A stretch of DNA of 10,014 nucleotides, taken from Bacillota bacterium (GTDB lineage Bacteria; Bacillota; Clostridia; Acetivibrionales; DSM-1351). This document shows positions 1 through 7,369 of this stretch, in pieces. The stretch's first letter is position 1. Every line of letters begins with the position of its first letter. The stretch covers positions 1-10,014 of the forward strand of contig JAEZIB010000145.1 of assembly GCA_023416275.1 (NCBI GenBank), written 5' to 3'. The notes beneath the pieces are model-generated. The model saw only the letters and a program-made list of their open reading frames with translations, did not search any database and was not told the origin of the DNA. The translations under genes and the position numbers were made by a program.

Positions 1-1
1 G

Positions 2-823
2 TATCAGGATGCAAATCAAATTGCAGGAATTATTATTAATTTCTTTACAAAATCCAGTAACTTAATTGTACATAAAAGGGATAAAACAGCAAAAATAGTT
101 GCAGTGTATTCAGCAACTGGAAATACTGGGAAAACCTCACTAGCCACGGGAATTAGTACAATTTGTTCATATTCAGGTCTTTCTGTATTCTACTTAAATC
201 TTGAACAGTTCCCATCAACAGGTGTTTTTCTTTCCGACAGTTCTCAGTATTCTATTACTGATATTATTTATTATGCAAAAGAGCAGGATAAGAACCTCAT
301 ATCAAAGCTTTCAACAATGAGCTGTAAAGATATTGCTTCAAATGTACATTACTTTAAAGAAGCCAATAATTCATTTGAAATAAATGAGATATTGCCTCAG
401 GACATTGAATTAATTATTTATACTATGAAATCGAGTGGACTATATGATCTCATTGTAATAGATATGGACTCACAGCTAAATGATAATACTATATCAATAT
501 TTAATATGGCTGATGAAATTCTTTATATATTTACATACGAGGAAATATGTTTACATAAAACGAAACTGTTTATAGAAAACATGAAAATTCTATCAAACAG
601 AACAATTCACAGTACTTTTTTTGCACATAAAATTCAATATGTAGCAAATAAAGTATCCAAACAGGCCCTCCAATCTTTTAATTCTCACCTAGATGTAAAT
701 ATCATCTCTAAAATTCCCCTGGATTTAAGTTTCAACTCTGTAAAAACTCTTTTCAAATCAAATGGAGGGCCTGAAATAATAAAAAATGCTTTAAATGAAA
801 TTGCAAGAAGATATTTAGTATAG
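2..823 (+). CDS. CpaE/TadZ-like ATPase of the Tad pilus locus (5' end outside the window)
   Basis: The reading frame is open from base 2, so the gene starts upstream and 273 C-terminal residues are visible. The GTG at 104 lies inside the domain and is not the start. The piece is a MinD/ParA-type P-loop ATPase domain. Its P-loop reads ATGNTGKTS (visible residues 38-46) and is followed by a helix. A Walker B-like strand YDLIVIDMD lies at visible residues 148-156. CpaE/TadZ proteins sit at the cell pole or membrane and place the Tad machine; most carry an N-terminal receiver-like domain, which would lie in the missing part. The signature lysine of the deviant Walker A motif (KGGxGKT) is replaced by threonine, so ATP hydrolysis may be weak or absent. 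The position just before tadA fits the usual tad gene order. The family call is good; the exact orthology (CpaE or TadZ) is inferred. Confidence 0.8.
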   Translation, partial: YQDANQIAGIIINFFTKSSNLIVHKRDKTAKIVAVYSATGNTGKTSLATGISTICSYSGLSVFYLNLEQFPSTGVFLSDSSQYSITDIIYYAKEQDKNLISKLSTMSCKDIASNVHYFKEANNSFEINEILPQDIELIIYTMKSSGLYDLIVIDMDSQLNDNTISIFNMADEILYIFTYEEICLHKTKLFIENMKILSNRTIHSTFFAHKIQYVANKVSKQALQSFNSHLDVNIISKIPLDLSFNSVKTLFKSNGGPEIIKNALNEIARRYLV

Positions 824-903
824 TTGCTAAAAGAGATTGTAAATAAAATACCTGAGTTGTTTCAGCCATATATCATTAGAATTAATCAACATAATATTCT
901 GGT

Positions 904-931
904 TTGCTATTTATAAGAACTTTATTATAAC
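904..931 (+). promoter_or_regulatory. Candidate sigma-A promoter ahead of tadA
   Basis: TTGCTA at 904-909 and TATAAC at 926-931 are separated by 16 bases, inside the 187-base gap between the ATPase gene and tadA. The -10 matches five of six consensus bases and the -35 four of six. Transcription would begin near 938, giving a leader of about 70 bases. The sequence is AT-rich, so a chance match is quite possible. No GC-rich hairpin with a T-run follows the upstream gene, so read-through from upstream is also likely. I see no other feature in this gap. Confidence 0.33.
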
Positions 932-997
932 AAATGTATTAAATAATAAAATGGATAATAACAAAGAGAGATAAGCAAAGTCTAAAATTAGATTAGT

Positions 998-1004
998 AAG
1001 GAGG
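998..1004 (+). promoter_or_regulatory. Ribosome binding site that fixes the TTG start of tadA
   Basis: AAGGAGG sits six bases before the TTG at 1011. This near-perfect Shine-Dalgarno match supports the TTG as the true start, and no ATG lies nearby in the same frame. Confidence 0.85.
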
Positions 1005-1010
1005 AAAATA

Positions 1011-2249
1011 TTGAAGCAGGAACTTATAACTGAAATAAAAAGCTCCATCAGTCAAAAAATTGACTTGAAACGTGAGTTCTCAGATAATGAAATAGATGAA
1101 ATGATAGCTAAAGAAGTCTTTGAAAAATCTAAGCAATTTGTTATAAAATCAGATGAGAAGAAGGAAATAATCAAGACAGTATTTAATTCCTTTCGCAGGC
1201 TGGATATATTACAGCCAATATTGGATGATACTGAAGTAACTGAGATAATGATTAATGGGCCTAATGATATTTTTATTGAGAAAAATGGTAGAATCACAAA
1301 ACTTGAATTAAAGTTTGAATCTCCCGAAAAATTAGAAGACATAATTCAAATAATGGTTACTGCTGTAAATAGAATTGTTAATGAAGCTACACCTATTGCT
1401 GATGCTAGACTTAAGGATGGCTCAAGAATAAATGTAGTGCTACCACCAATTGCTTTAAATGGCCCAATTGTTACAATAAGAAAATTTCCCGATAAACCAA
1501 TAGATATTGATAAGCTTATAGAGCTGGATTCATTAACATTAGAGGCAGCAGAATTTTTAAAAATGCTTGTTATAGCAAAATACAATATATTTATAGCAGG
1601 CTCTACAGGAAGTGGAAAGACCACTTTTTTAAATGCATTATCAAATTTTATTCCAAAGGATGAACGAATTATTACAATCGAAGATTCCGCAGAGCTCCAG
1701 ATATTAAATATACCAAACTTGGTTAGGCTTGAAATCAGAAATGAGAACTTAGAGGGTAAGGGTGGGATTACAATAAGAGATCTAATTAAAACCTCCTTGA
1801 GAATGAGACCAGAAAGAATAATTGTTGGAGAAGTAAGAGGTGCAGAAGCAATTGATATGTTACAAGCAATGAATACTGGACATGATGGCTCTCTTTCCAC
1901 TGGTCATGCAAATTCCACGGAAGATATGCTGTCAAGATTGGAGACAATGATACTGAGTTGGTCGACGTTGCCCATTGAAGCGGTTAGAAAACAAATAGCG
2001 TCTGCAATTGACATAGTTATTTTTCTTTCAAGGCTTAGGGATAAATCAAGAAGAACACTTGAAATATCAGAAATTTTAGGTATAGAAAACAACCAAATAA
2101 AGCTAAATCCTATTTTTGTTTTTGAGGAAGCCTTCCAATCTGATTCAGAACCGTCTAATTCTGTAATTGGTTCTTTAAAAAGGACTGATAATCCATTAGT
2201 TAATAAATCTAAATTAATAAATTCTGGAATATACCTACTGAATATATAG
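1011..2249 (+). CDS. tadA: TadA/CpaF-family secretion ATPase (Tad pilus motor)
   Basis: This 412-residue protein is a hexameric GspE/VirB11-type ATPase that drives Flp pilus assembly from the cytoplasmic face of the membrane. The N-terminal domain (about 1-185) contains the conserved stretch around DARLKDGSRINVVLPP at 131-146. The C-terminal domain has Walker A GSTGSGKT at 197-204, an Asp-box region IITIEDSAEL at 220-229, Walker B IIVGE at 270-274 with the catalytic glutamate at 274, and a His box GHDGSLSTGHANS at 290-302. All key motifs are intact, so it should be active. The C-terminal tail (about 365-412) resembles that of clostridial CpaF homologues. The length is normal for the family. 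The start is TTG, set by AAGGAGG. The stop codon lies 24 bases before the tadB start, so the two are probably co-translated. Confidence 0.95.
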   Translation: MKQELITEIKSSISQKIDLKREFSDNEIDEMIAKEVFEKSKQFVIKSDEKKEIIKTVFNSFRRLDILQPILDDTEVTEIMINGPNDIFIEKNGRITKLELKFESPEKLEDIIQIMVTAVNRIVNEATPIADARLKDGSRINVVLPPIALNGPIVTIRKFPDKPIDIDKLIELDSLTLEAAEFLKMLVIAKYNIFIAGSTGSGKTTFLNALSNFIPKDERIITIEDSAELQILNIPNLVRLEIRNENLEGKGGITIRDLIKTSLRMRPERIIVGEVRGAEAIDMLQAMNTGHDGSLSTGHANSTEDMLSRLETMILSWSTLPIEAVRKQIASAIDIVIFLSRLRDKSRRTLEISEILGIENNQIKLNPIFVFEEAFQSDSEPSNSVIGSLKRTDNPLVNKSKLINSGIYLLNI

Positions 2250-2260
2250 GTGTATGAACT

Positions 2261-2266
2261 AGGAGG
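2261..2266 (+). promoter_or_regulatory. Ribosome binding site that fixes the TTG start of tadB
   Basis: AGGAGG lies seven bases before the TTG at 2274. It falls inside the longer open frame that begins at GTG 2250. That GTG directly follows the tadA stop codon and has no Shine-Dalgarno sequence of its own, so the TTG start is strongly preferred. Confidence 0.85.
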
Positions 2267-2273
2267 AATTTTC

Positions 2274-3017
2274 TTGATTGATTATGATTCATATGTTTTG
2301 AGTATAAAGATGAAGCTTATTTATTCTTTTATTGCAGCGATTTTTGTTTTTGCAGTTTCATATTTATTTTATAGAAATATCTTATTTTCTACAATTGTAT
2401 GCCCATTTGGAATCATATATCTGAAAGTAAAGCAAAAGCAGATAATTACTAAAAGGAGAAAGGAACTCAATTTACAGTTCAAAGATTTACTAATTTCGCT
2501 AGCAGCTTCTTTAAGTGCAGGGAGATCCTTGGAAAATGCCTTTGAAAGTGCACTTGAGGACTTATTTGTACTTTATCCTAGTGATGAGGCTTATATTATA
2601 AAAGAAACAAAAGTTATAATACACAAGTTATCCTATAATATTACAATTGAAGAGGCAATAAGTGATTTTGCAAAAAGGTCAGATATTGAAGATATTATGA
2701 ACTTTGCTGATGTGATGTCAATATGCAAAAGGACTGGTGGAAATTTAATAGACGCATTAAAGAATTCTGCTGCAATAATTAGTGACAAAATTGAGATGAA
2801 GCAGGAGATAGATACTATGCTGTCAGCTAGGAAGTTTGAACAGAAAATATTAAATGTTATACCAATTGGTATGGTTTTAATTCTGTCAATAACGGCTTCA
2901 GAATATATGAAACCAGTCTTTACATCATTTCAGGGAAGAGCAGCTATGACAGTATCCTTGATATTGCTTACAGTGTCATTTTGTATATCAAATAAAATTA
3001 TGAAAATAAGAATGTGA
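2274..3017 (+). CDS. tadB: TadB-like inner-membrane platform protein (T2SSF/GspF family)
   Basis: With the TTG start the protein has 247 residues. It has two membrane segments near the N-terminus (about 14-32 and 34-51). A cytoplasmic T2SSF helical domain follows from about 62 to 190, including a stretch LLISLAASLSAGRSLENAF typical of the family. Two more membrane segments lie at about 192-211 and 222-241. TadB and TadC form the platform in the membrane that couples the TadA ATPase to the growing pilus. It is shorter than many proteobacterial TadB proteins, which have a longer N-terminal region. It follows tadA by 24 bases and precedes tadC by six, so the three are one transcriptional unit. 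A start at GTG 2250 would add eight residues (MYELGGIF) that are translated from the Shine-Dalgarno region, which is unlikely. Confidence 0.9.
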   Translation: MIDYDSYVLSIKMKLIYSFIAAIFVFAVSYLFYRNILFSTIVCPFGIIYLKVKQKQIITKRRKELNLQFKDLLISLAASLSAGRSLENAFESALEDLFVLYPSDEAYIIKETKVIIHKLSYNITIEEAISDFAKRSDIEDIMNFADVMSICKRTGGNLIDALKNSAAIISDKIEMKQEIDTMLSARKFEQKILNVIPIGMVLILSITASEYMKPVFTSFQGRAAMTVSLILLTVSFCISNKIMKIRM

Positions 3018-3023
3018 GTAAAA

Positions 3024-3905
3024 ATGTTAATTGTAAATTTATTTACGGCACTAGTAATATTATTTTTGCTGGCCATATTTTGTACAATTTTATATAAGCA
3101 TGGCTTTTCTTACTGGGAACATATTGAGGCACTTAATCAGAAGGATTTTAAACTAAAAGTGTTTTTACCTTTTGGTCTCTATATTCTAGATAAGTACGGT
3201 TATTCGTATAATTCAAGTTATGACAGAAGCATCCTCAATACAATAAATGAAGTATATGGACAAGAGTATTCTGTATTTTATATTAGAATATTTCATGCAA
3301 ACAAAGTGGTGTTAGTTGTATTTGGGACAATTTGTGAATTATTAGCTGGTGTATTGTCTCAATTTCAAGGCGTATTATTGGTATATTCACTTCTTTTTTT
3401 TAGTGTGTTAATAATATCAGATGATTTAAAACTAAAAAACAAATTGAAAAACAGGAGGTTAGAGATACAGTTAGAATTCCCAAATTTTATAAATAAGCTA
3501 ACGCTATTAATTAATGCAGGTATGACAATGTCAAAAGCCTGGGAAAAGATATCTACAGATTGCAGTAAAATGGGAGATTTCTATACAGAAGTGAATAAAA
3601 CAGTTATTGATATAAAATCGGGAAAAAGTGAGGCGGAAGCCTTTAGTCAATTTGCTAAAAGAGTTAAGACACCTGAAATATCTAGACTTATGTCAACTAT
3701 AGTTCAAAGTACAAAAAGAGGTGGAAATGATCTTGTATTATCCTTAAGGCTTCTGTCAAATGAATGTTGGGAAATGCGCAAAAATGCCATAAAAAGACTT
3801 GGTGAGGAAGCTTCAACAAAACTGCTAATTCCAATGATGATTATGTTCTTTGCAATAATTGTCATTGTTATAACACCTGCAATCATATCTATGCAGGGAA
3901 TTTAA
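3024..3905 (+). CDS. tadC: TadC-like inner-membrane platform protein (T2SSF/GspF family)
   Basis: This 293-residue protein has membrane segments at about 4-24, 93-111, 113-132 and 268-287. A T2SSF domain runs from about 148 to 285. It shows the signature LEFPNFINKLTLLINAGMT at 150-168, and a second conserved stretch RRG-like (KRGGNDLVLSLRLLSNE) at 231-247 followed by a basic helix and the last membrane segment. It should pair with TadB in the pilus platform. The start is ATG, only six bases after the tadB stop. The Shine-Dalgarno match is weak, so translation is probably coupled to tadB. The gene ends the motor block; a 201-base gap with its own candidate promoter follows. The T2SSF family is certain. 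The split into TadB and TadC rests on gene order and on the typical TadC C-terminus. Confidence 0.9.
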   Translation: MLIVNLFTALVILFLLAIFCTILYKHGFSYWEHIEALNQKDFKLKVFLPFGLYILDKYGYSYNSSYDRSILNTINEVYGQEYSVFYIRIFHANKVVLVVFGTICELLAGVLSQFQGVLLVYSLLFFSVLIISDDLKLKNKLKNRRLEIQLEFPNFINKLTLLINAGMTMSKAWEKISTDCSKMGDFYTEVNKTVIDIKSGKSEAEAFSQFAKRVKTPEISRLMSTIVQSTKRGGNDLVLSLRLLSNECWEMRKNAIKRLGEEASTKLLIPMMIMFFAIIVIVITPAIISMQGI

Positions 3906-3934
3906 AGAGCTTATCTGTTTTTCTTCAAAGTGTT

Positions 3935-3963
3935 TTGGTTAAAAAATAACTATCGACTTTAAT
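3935..3963 (+). promoter_or_regulatory. Candidate sigma-A promoter for the flp pilin gene
   Basis: TTGGTT at 3935-3940 and TTTAAT at 3958-3963 have the ideal spacing of 17 bases. The -10 matches five of six consensus bases, the -35 only three. A small inverted repeat, CTATC (3950-3954) and GATAG (3965-3969), overlaps the -10. Transcription would begin near 3970, leaving a leader of about 137 bases before flp. A separate promoter makes sense because the major pilin is needed in far larger amounts than the motor proteins. Confidence 0.38.
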
Positions 3964-4004
3964 GGATAGCAATGGATTGTGATAAGTATGAAGGAAACAC
4001 AAAA

Positions 4005-4085
4005 CTTATTTGCAAGAGACTCCATGCCACTTTATAGTTGTTTAGGAAACTACAGGACATGGATCAAAATTTGCTTAAAATAAAG
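4005..4085 (+). other. Candidate leader RNA hairpin upstream of flp
   Basis: Three nested inverted repeats can form one long imperfect hairpin. The outer arms are CTTATTTGCAAG (4005-4016) and CTTAAAATAAAG (4074-4085), which pair imperfectly. The middle arms are TCCATG (4021-4026) and CATGGA (4058-4063), a perfect match. The inner arms are TAGTT (4035-4039) and AACTA (4048-4052), also perfect, with an eight-base loop. The structure ends ten bases before the Shine-Dalgarno sequence of flp. I compared the region by eye with c-di-GMP-I and c-di-GMP-II riboswitch motifs and saw no match. Its role is unknown; it could stabilise the pilin transcript or control translation. Confidence 0.35.
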
Positions 4086-4094
4086 ATAATTTAC

Positions 4095-4100
4095 AGGAGG
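4095..4100 (+). promoter_or_regulatory. Ribosome binding site that fixes the flp start
   Basis: AGGAGG lies six bases before the ATG at 4107. The open frame extends upstream to an ATG-like start at 4038, but that would add 23 residues translated from the Shine-Dalgarno and leader region and would spoil the short class III leader peptide. Confidence 0.88.
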
Positions 4101-4106
4101 TATTAT

Positions 4107-4319
4107 ATGTTTTGTACAATAAAAAGGTTTATTACCGAAGAGGATGGAATGGGAACAGTTGAAGTAATTATTATTATTGCTGTTCTTGTAGGTGTTGCTC
4201 TGTTATTTAGAAATCAGCTAATAAGATTTGTAAATGGTATAATAGAGAATCTTTTTCCTGATGGAAGCCAGCTTGAAAACAACACTGGATCACAAGTAAA
4301 ACTTAAGGGAACAAACTAA
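4107..4319 (+). CDS. flp: Flp1-type type IVb pilin precursor (major Tad pilin)
   Basis: This 70-residue protein has a short charged leader (1-14, ending EEDG), then MGTVE at 15-19, then a hydrophobic helix to about residue 32 and an amphipathic stretch to about 48. Cleavage between G14 and M15 would place glutamate 19 at position +5 of the mature pilin, the hallmark of prepilin-peptidase substrates. The mature subunit would have 56 residues. The last 20 or so residues are polar and lack the Tyr motif of proteobacterial Flp pilins, as is usual for the Flp1-like family of Firmicutes. The peptidase encoded at 8742-9302 is the obvious processing enzyme. The pilin lies just after the motor genes, separated by a long leader, and is the only Flp-like gene in the window. 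It is expected to be the main filament subunit. Confidence 0.88.
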   Translation: MFCTIKRFITEEDGMGTVEVIIIIAVLVGVALLFRNQLIRFVNGIIENLFPDGSQLENNTGSQVKLKGTN

Positions 4320-4350
4320 AGCTAACTACAATTGATCTATAGATTAGTTT

Positions 4351-4440
4351 TTGAAGCTAACAGCCATAACTGTTTTCAATAATAAAATATTATTTTCACT
4401 GGAGTAGTATGTCTTTTTGATTATACTCAACTAGCTTCAA
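4351..4440. repeat. Nested inverted repeats in the flp-tadE gap
   Basis: The 203-base gap between flp and the first TadE-like gene holds a perfect 9-base inverted repeat, TTGAAGCTA (4351-4359) and TAGCTTCAA (4432-4440). Between its arms lie three further inverted repeats: AACAG/CTGTT (4359-4363, 4370-4374), AATAATA/TATTATT (4378-4384, 4388-4394) and GAGTA/TACTC (4402-4406, 4424-4428). Together they could fold as a closing stem with three hairpins. A perfect TATAAT follows at 4445-4450, but no good -35 lies at the right distance. AAGCTAAC also occurs twice (4319-4326 and 4354-4361). No intrinsic terminator is visible. The element could be an RNA structure, a processing site, or an operator for the downstream genes; the sequence does not decide. 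Confidence 0.35.
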
Positions 4441-4522
4441 CTTCTATAATTTCCAATTGAATGTAATTCTAAGTCAAAAATGAAAGTGTGAAAAACAAGG
4501 GAATGCAATAAGGAGAATAAAA

Positions 4523-5146
4523 ATGTCTTGGGTATCGAGGAATTCAGAATTGTTTATAAATAAAAAAGGAAGCTTTACAGTGGAAGCAGCTATTGTTTTT
4601 TCAGTTGTTTTTCTGCTTGTTGCTGCAATAGTTTATATTTTTATTATAATGTATCAGTATGCATTTCTTCAAAGTGCTGCAAATGAAGCGTCAAATGTAG
4701 GAGGGTATTATTATTCTGATAAATATGGCACAGAGTGCAATTCAGAGTTAAGTTCAGATTTGTATTGGAGACTGTTTGATACAAAAGCCTTACATAAAAT
4801 AGCTCAGCTAAACAAATATATTTCTAAGAGCCTTGAGAAGTCAATTGTTGACTTAGATATATATTCTGATAATTCTTTATCGTATAAGTTCTTATTGAAG
4901 CAGCTTAATATTAGTATAGAGACTCAGTATCCTCTTCCAATTGGCAATATGTTTGAAAAACTTGGGTTGCCATCAACACTAAAAATGAGAGCTGAAGCAA
5001 ATTCTAATATCCATGATAATGCTGAGTTTGTGAGAAATTTAGATATTATAACTGATATAAAAAAGTGTATTTCAAATAGCGATAACAAATGGATTGGCAA
5101 GGATTCTAAGGTAAATGATATTTTAGAGAAGCTGCTAAAGCATTAA
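4523..5146 (+). CDS. TadE-like pseudopilin (short form)
   Basis: This 207-residue protein begins with a 16-residue leader ending KKG, then SFTVEAAIVF at 17-26 and a long hydrophobic helix to about 44. Cleavage at G16|S17 puts glutamate 21 at +5, so it should be a prepilin-peptidase substrate. After the helix comes QYAFLQSAANEAS, typical of the TadE family. The remainder (about 60-207) is an extracytoplasmic domain without a motif I recognise. The start is ATG, with AAGGAG seven bases upstream. TadE-like proteins are minor pilins needed for Flp pilus assembly. It is followed after 39 bases by the DUF5702 gene and, beyond that, by a second TadE-like gene, so the three form a pseudopilin block. 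Confidence 0.85.
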   Translation: MSWVSRNSELFINKKGSFTVEAAIVFSVVFLLVAAIVYIFIIMYQYAFLQSAANEASNVGGYYYSDKYGTECNSELSSDLYWRLFDTKALHKIAQLNKYISKSLEKSIVDLDIYSDNSLSYKFLLKQLNISIETQYPLPIGNMFEKLGLPSTLKMRAEANSNIHDNAEFVRNLDIITDIKKCISNSDNKWIGKDSKVNDILEKLLKH

Positions 5147-5170
5147 AGAAATAACTTTTATCAATAATTT

Positions 5171-5177
5171 GAGGTGG
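5171..5177 (+). promoter_or_regulatory. Ribosome binding site that fixes the TTG start of the DUF5702 gene
   Basis: GAGGTGG lies eight bases before the TTG at 5186. A GTG at 5174 in the same frame is part of this Shine-Dalgarno sequence itself and cannot be the start. Choosing the TTG removes four residues from the longest open frame. Confidence 0.8.
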
Positions 5178-5185
5178 TATTAAAA

Positions 5186-7369
5186 TTGAAATTAAAAAAT
5201 AACAAGGGAGCAATAACAGTTTTTATCAGTATTGTGTTGTCAGCTATTTTGTTAGTTGTAGGTGTTTTCACTGAAGCTGCAAGGATTAATTTGGCACATT
5301 CCCATATACTAAGAGCAAGCAAAACTGCTATTTCTTCTGTATTAGCCTGTTACAACAATCAATTAAAGGATGAATATGGTCTTTTTGGTGTATTTCAAGA
5401 CAATGATACAATGCAGGAAGGCTTTGAGTATTACTTGTCTAAGAACCTAAACATTTATGACAAAAAGGATTTCTTATATGATTTTAATATTGAACAAATC
5501 AGTATTATTGGTGAGTACAGTTTAGAAAACAGTGCTCTTTTTGAAAAACAAATAATGGAGTTTATGAAATATCGTGCACCTTATGAATTAGCAGTTGATT
5601 TATTAACTAAAGTTAATGGTATGAAAAGTATTTCAAGCAGTTCTAAAGTGTGTAAAAGAATGGTTGATACTGACAAGAAAGCAAGTGTAATAGGGGGATT
5701 ACAGAATTCTCTTGAAGCTATAACAAAGAAAATAAATGAAATGAACATAACTACAAAAATAAAAAAGTTGAAAGAAAGTTTTTTAATCCAAAGTGGAAAA
5801 TACCAAGGATACATAGAGAAAATAAATTCAATTCAGGAATTGCTTTCATTTGAAACAGATAATGAGAAAAAAGATGAGCTATCAGAGTGCATTAGAAGTT
5901 TAAGAAATGAGCTTAGTAGTATTATGAACATAAAGCAAGATATAAAAAGCAATATTCTTGATGTCTTAAACCAGTACAAAAGTCTAAATATTGAAGCTAT
6001 AGAAAATGCTAATGAAATGTCTATTAAAAAGAGCCATTTATTAAATGTAATACAAGAAGAATTAGATTACATAAAGAAAACAGAAGATGGAATAAAAGAA
6101 ATTCAAAAATGTTATGAAGATGATTTGTCAAATATAAAAAGCCTAATTAATGAAGATAACTGCGAAGAAGTTATCGATAGTCTTAATAGCAATATAACAA
6201 AATGCATGAGTATATCCACAAAGGCTAATAATGATGAGGCAAGTTTCTTATCAGAACTAGATATGCTTTCAGAAATCAATATCAATTATAAATTTAATAA
6301 AGCAAAACCTACTAAGTCAGATGATGAGGATAATAGAAATGGGATTGAGAAAGCTTTAAAAAATGCTCTTGATATAAAAGGTGAAGGTAGGATTATTGAA
6401 AGCAATTTGCTGGAGCAACTGCCTTCGAGAAAAGCAAAAATAAGCGAGGAGCTTGATATTAACAAATTGAATAGCATGAGCTTGAGTACGGATAACAGCA
6501 TAAGTGCCTATTTGGATGGCTTATCGACAAATGAAAGTACAATAAGCAATTCAAGTTGGATAAATAATTTTGGGAATATTAGCAAAATAGCTTCACAGGT
6601 AGTTGAAGACTTATATATTAACGAGTATATAATGGGCATATTTAAGAATGGTGTTCCTTTGTTAAAAGGTGAAGCGGATAGTGCTGCCTATAACCTGAGA
6701 TCAAAAAATAAAACTGAAAGAGATGGTTACTTTGCCGATTTTGAAGTTGAGTATATTATTAACGGAAATAAAAAGGAAGACATTAATTCACTAATGTTGA
6801 AGTCTGAAATATTAGCAATAAGACTAATAGCAAATGCAATACATATTTACACAGATAACTCAAAAATGAGTAGAATATCAAGTCTTGCAGCCGGTCTGAG
6901 TGCTTGGAATGCTGGTTTGTCAACGCCACTCATTCAATCAATGATATTATTTTCTTGGGCTATGGCAGAATCAATATACGATGTTGAGCAGTTAACCAAG
7001 GGCGAAAAAATACCATTAATTAAGACCCATGAACAATGGAAAACAGATATATCAGGTGCTGTATGCAAAAAAACAGATACGAGCATTAAAAATAAATCTT
7101 TAGATCTAAGTTACCATGATTATTTAAAGATATTTCTTCTTTTGATGGATAAAGATAAAAAAATAGCTAGAATGCAAGATTTAGTGCAGCTTAATATGAG
7201 TTTATCAAATTTGGGCTTTTTGATTAAGGACTGTAAAATAATGTTAAGTACAAACACAAATATATCTATAAAAAATTTATTTATTGCAATGCCGTTATAT
7301 TCATCAAAGTTGAGAAGTACTATTTCAAGAACCTATATAAAAGAGGATATGTGCATTGGCTACTACTAA
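5186..7369 (+). CDS. DUF5702-family large pseudopilin-like surface protein
   Basis: With the TTG start the protein has 727 residues. A very short basic N-terminus (MKLKNNKG) leads into a hydrophobic helix at about 9-28 followed by TEAARINLAHSHILRAS, the DUF5702 signature. KDEYGLFGVF at 61-70 is a second conserved stretch. The leader looks like a class III signal (KG|AITVF), but position +5 is phenylalanine where glutamate is expected. Residues about 170-345 are rich in K, E, I and L with heptad-like spacing, which suggests a coiled coil. A more hydrophobic conserved region follows at about 560-620 (AGLSAWNAG, then GEKIPLIKTHEQW). DUF5702 proteins occur in tad loci of Clostridia; a role as a minor or tip pilin, comparable to TadG, is inferred from position and architecture. 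Its last 14 bases overlap the next gene. Confidence 0.82.
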   Translation: MKLKNNKGAITVFISIVLSAILLVVGVFTEAARINLAHSHILRASKTAISSVLACYNNQLKDEYGLFGVFQDNDTMQEGFEYYLSKNLNIYDKKDFLYDFNIEQISIIGEYSLENSALFEKQIMEFMKYRAPYELAVDLLTKVNGMKSISSSSKVCKRMVDTDKKASVIGGLQNSLEAITKKINEMNITTKIKKLKESFLIQSGKYQGYIEKINSIQELLSFETDNEKKDELSECIRSLRNELSSIMNIKQDIKSNILDVLNQYKSLNIEAIENANEMSIKKSHLLNVIQEELDYIKKTEDGIKEIQKCYEDDLSNIKSLINEDNCEEVIDSLNSNITKCMSISTKANNDEASFLSELDMLSEININYKFNKAKPTKSDDEDNRNGIEKALKNALDIKGEGRIIESNLLEQLPSRKAKISEELDINKLNSMSLSTDNSISAYLDGLSTNESTISNSSWINNFGNISKIASQVVEDLYINEYIMGIFKNGVPLLKGEADSAAYNLRSKNKTERDGYFADFEVEYIINGNKKEDINSLMLKSEILAIRLIANAIHIYTDNSKMSRISSLAAGLSAWNAGLSTPLIQSMILFSWAMAESIYDVEQLTKGEKIPLIKTHEQWKTDISGAVCKKTDTSIKNKSLDLSYHDYLKIFLLLMDKDKKIARMQDLVQLNMSLSNLGFLIKDCKIMLSTNTNISIKNLFIAMPLYSSKLRSTISRTYIKEDMCIGYY

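Noticed and set aside
850..870. Possible terminator after the CpaE/TadZ-like gene
   Set aside because: CTGA/TCAG gives only a four-base stem and no T-run follows.
1052..2092. Three open frames on the minus strand opposite tadA
   Set aside because: They are antisense shadows of a gene with intact motifs, have no ribosome binding sites, and their products are low-complexity S/I/F-rich sequences.
2250..2273. Upstream GTG start for tadB
   Set aside because: It abuts the tadA stop, has no Shine-Dalgarno sequence, and the true Shine-Dalgarno sequence lies inside the extra codons.
4038..4106. N-terminal extension of the Flp pilin by 23 residues
   Set aside because: AGGAGG at 4095-4100 points to ATG 4107, and the extension would destroy the short class III leader.
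3906..4106. Possible c-di-GMP riboswitch in the flp leader
   Set aside because: The conserved GEMM-I and c-di-GMP-II sequence blocks are not visible; only unassigned hairpins are.
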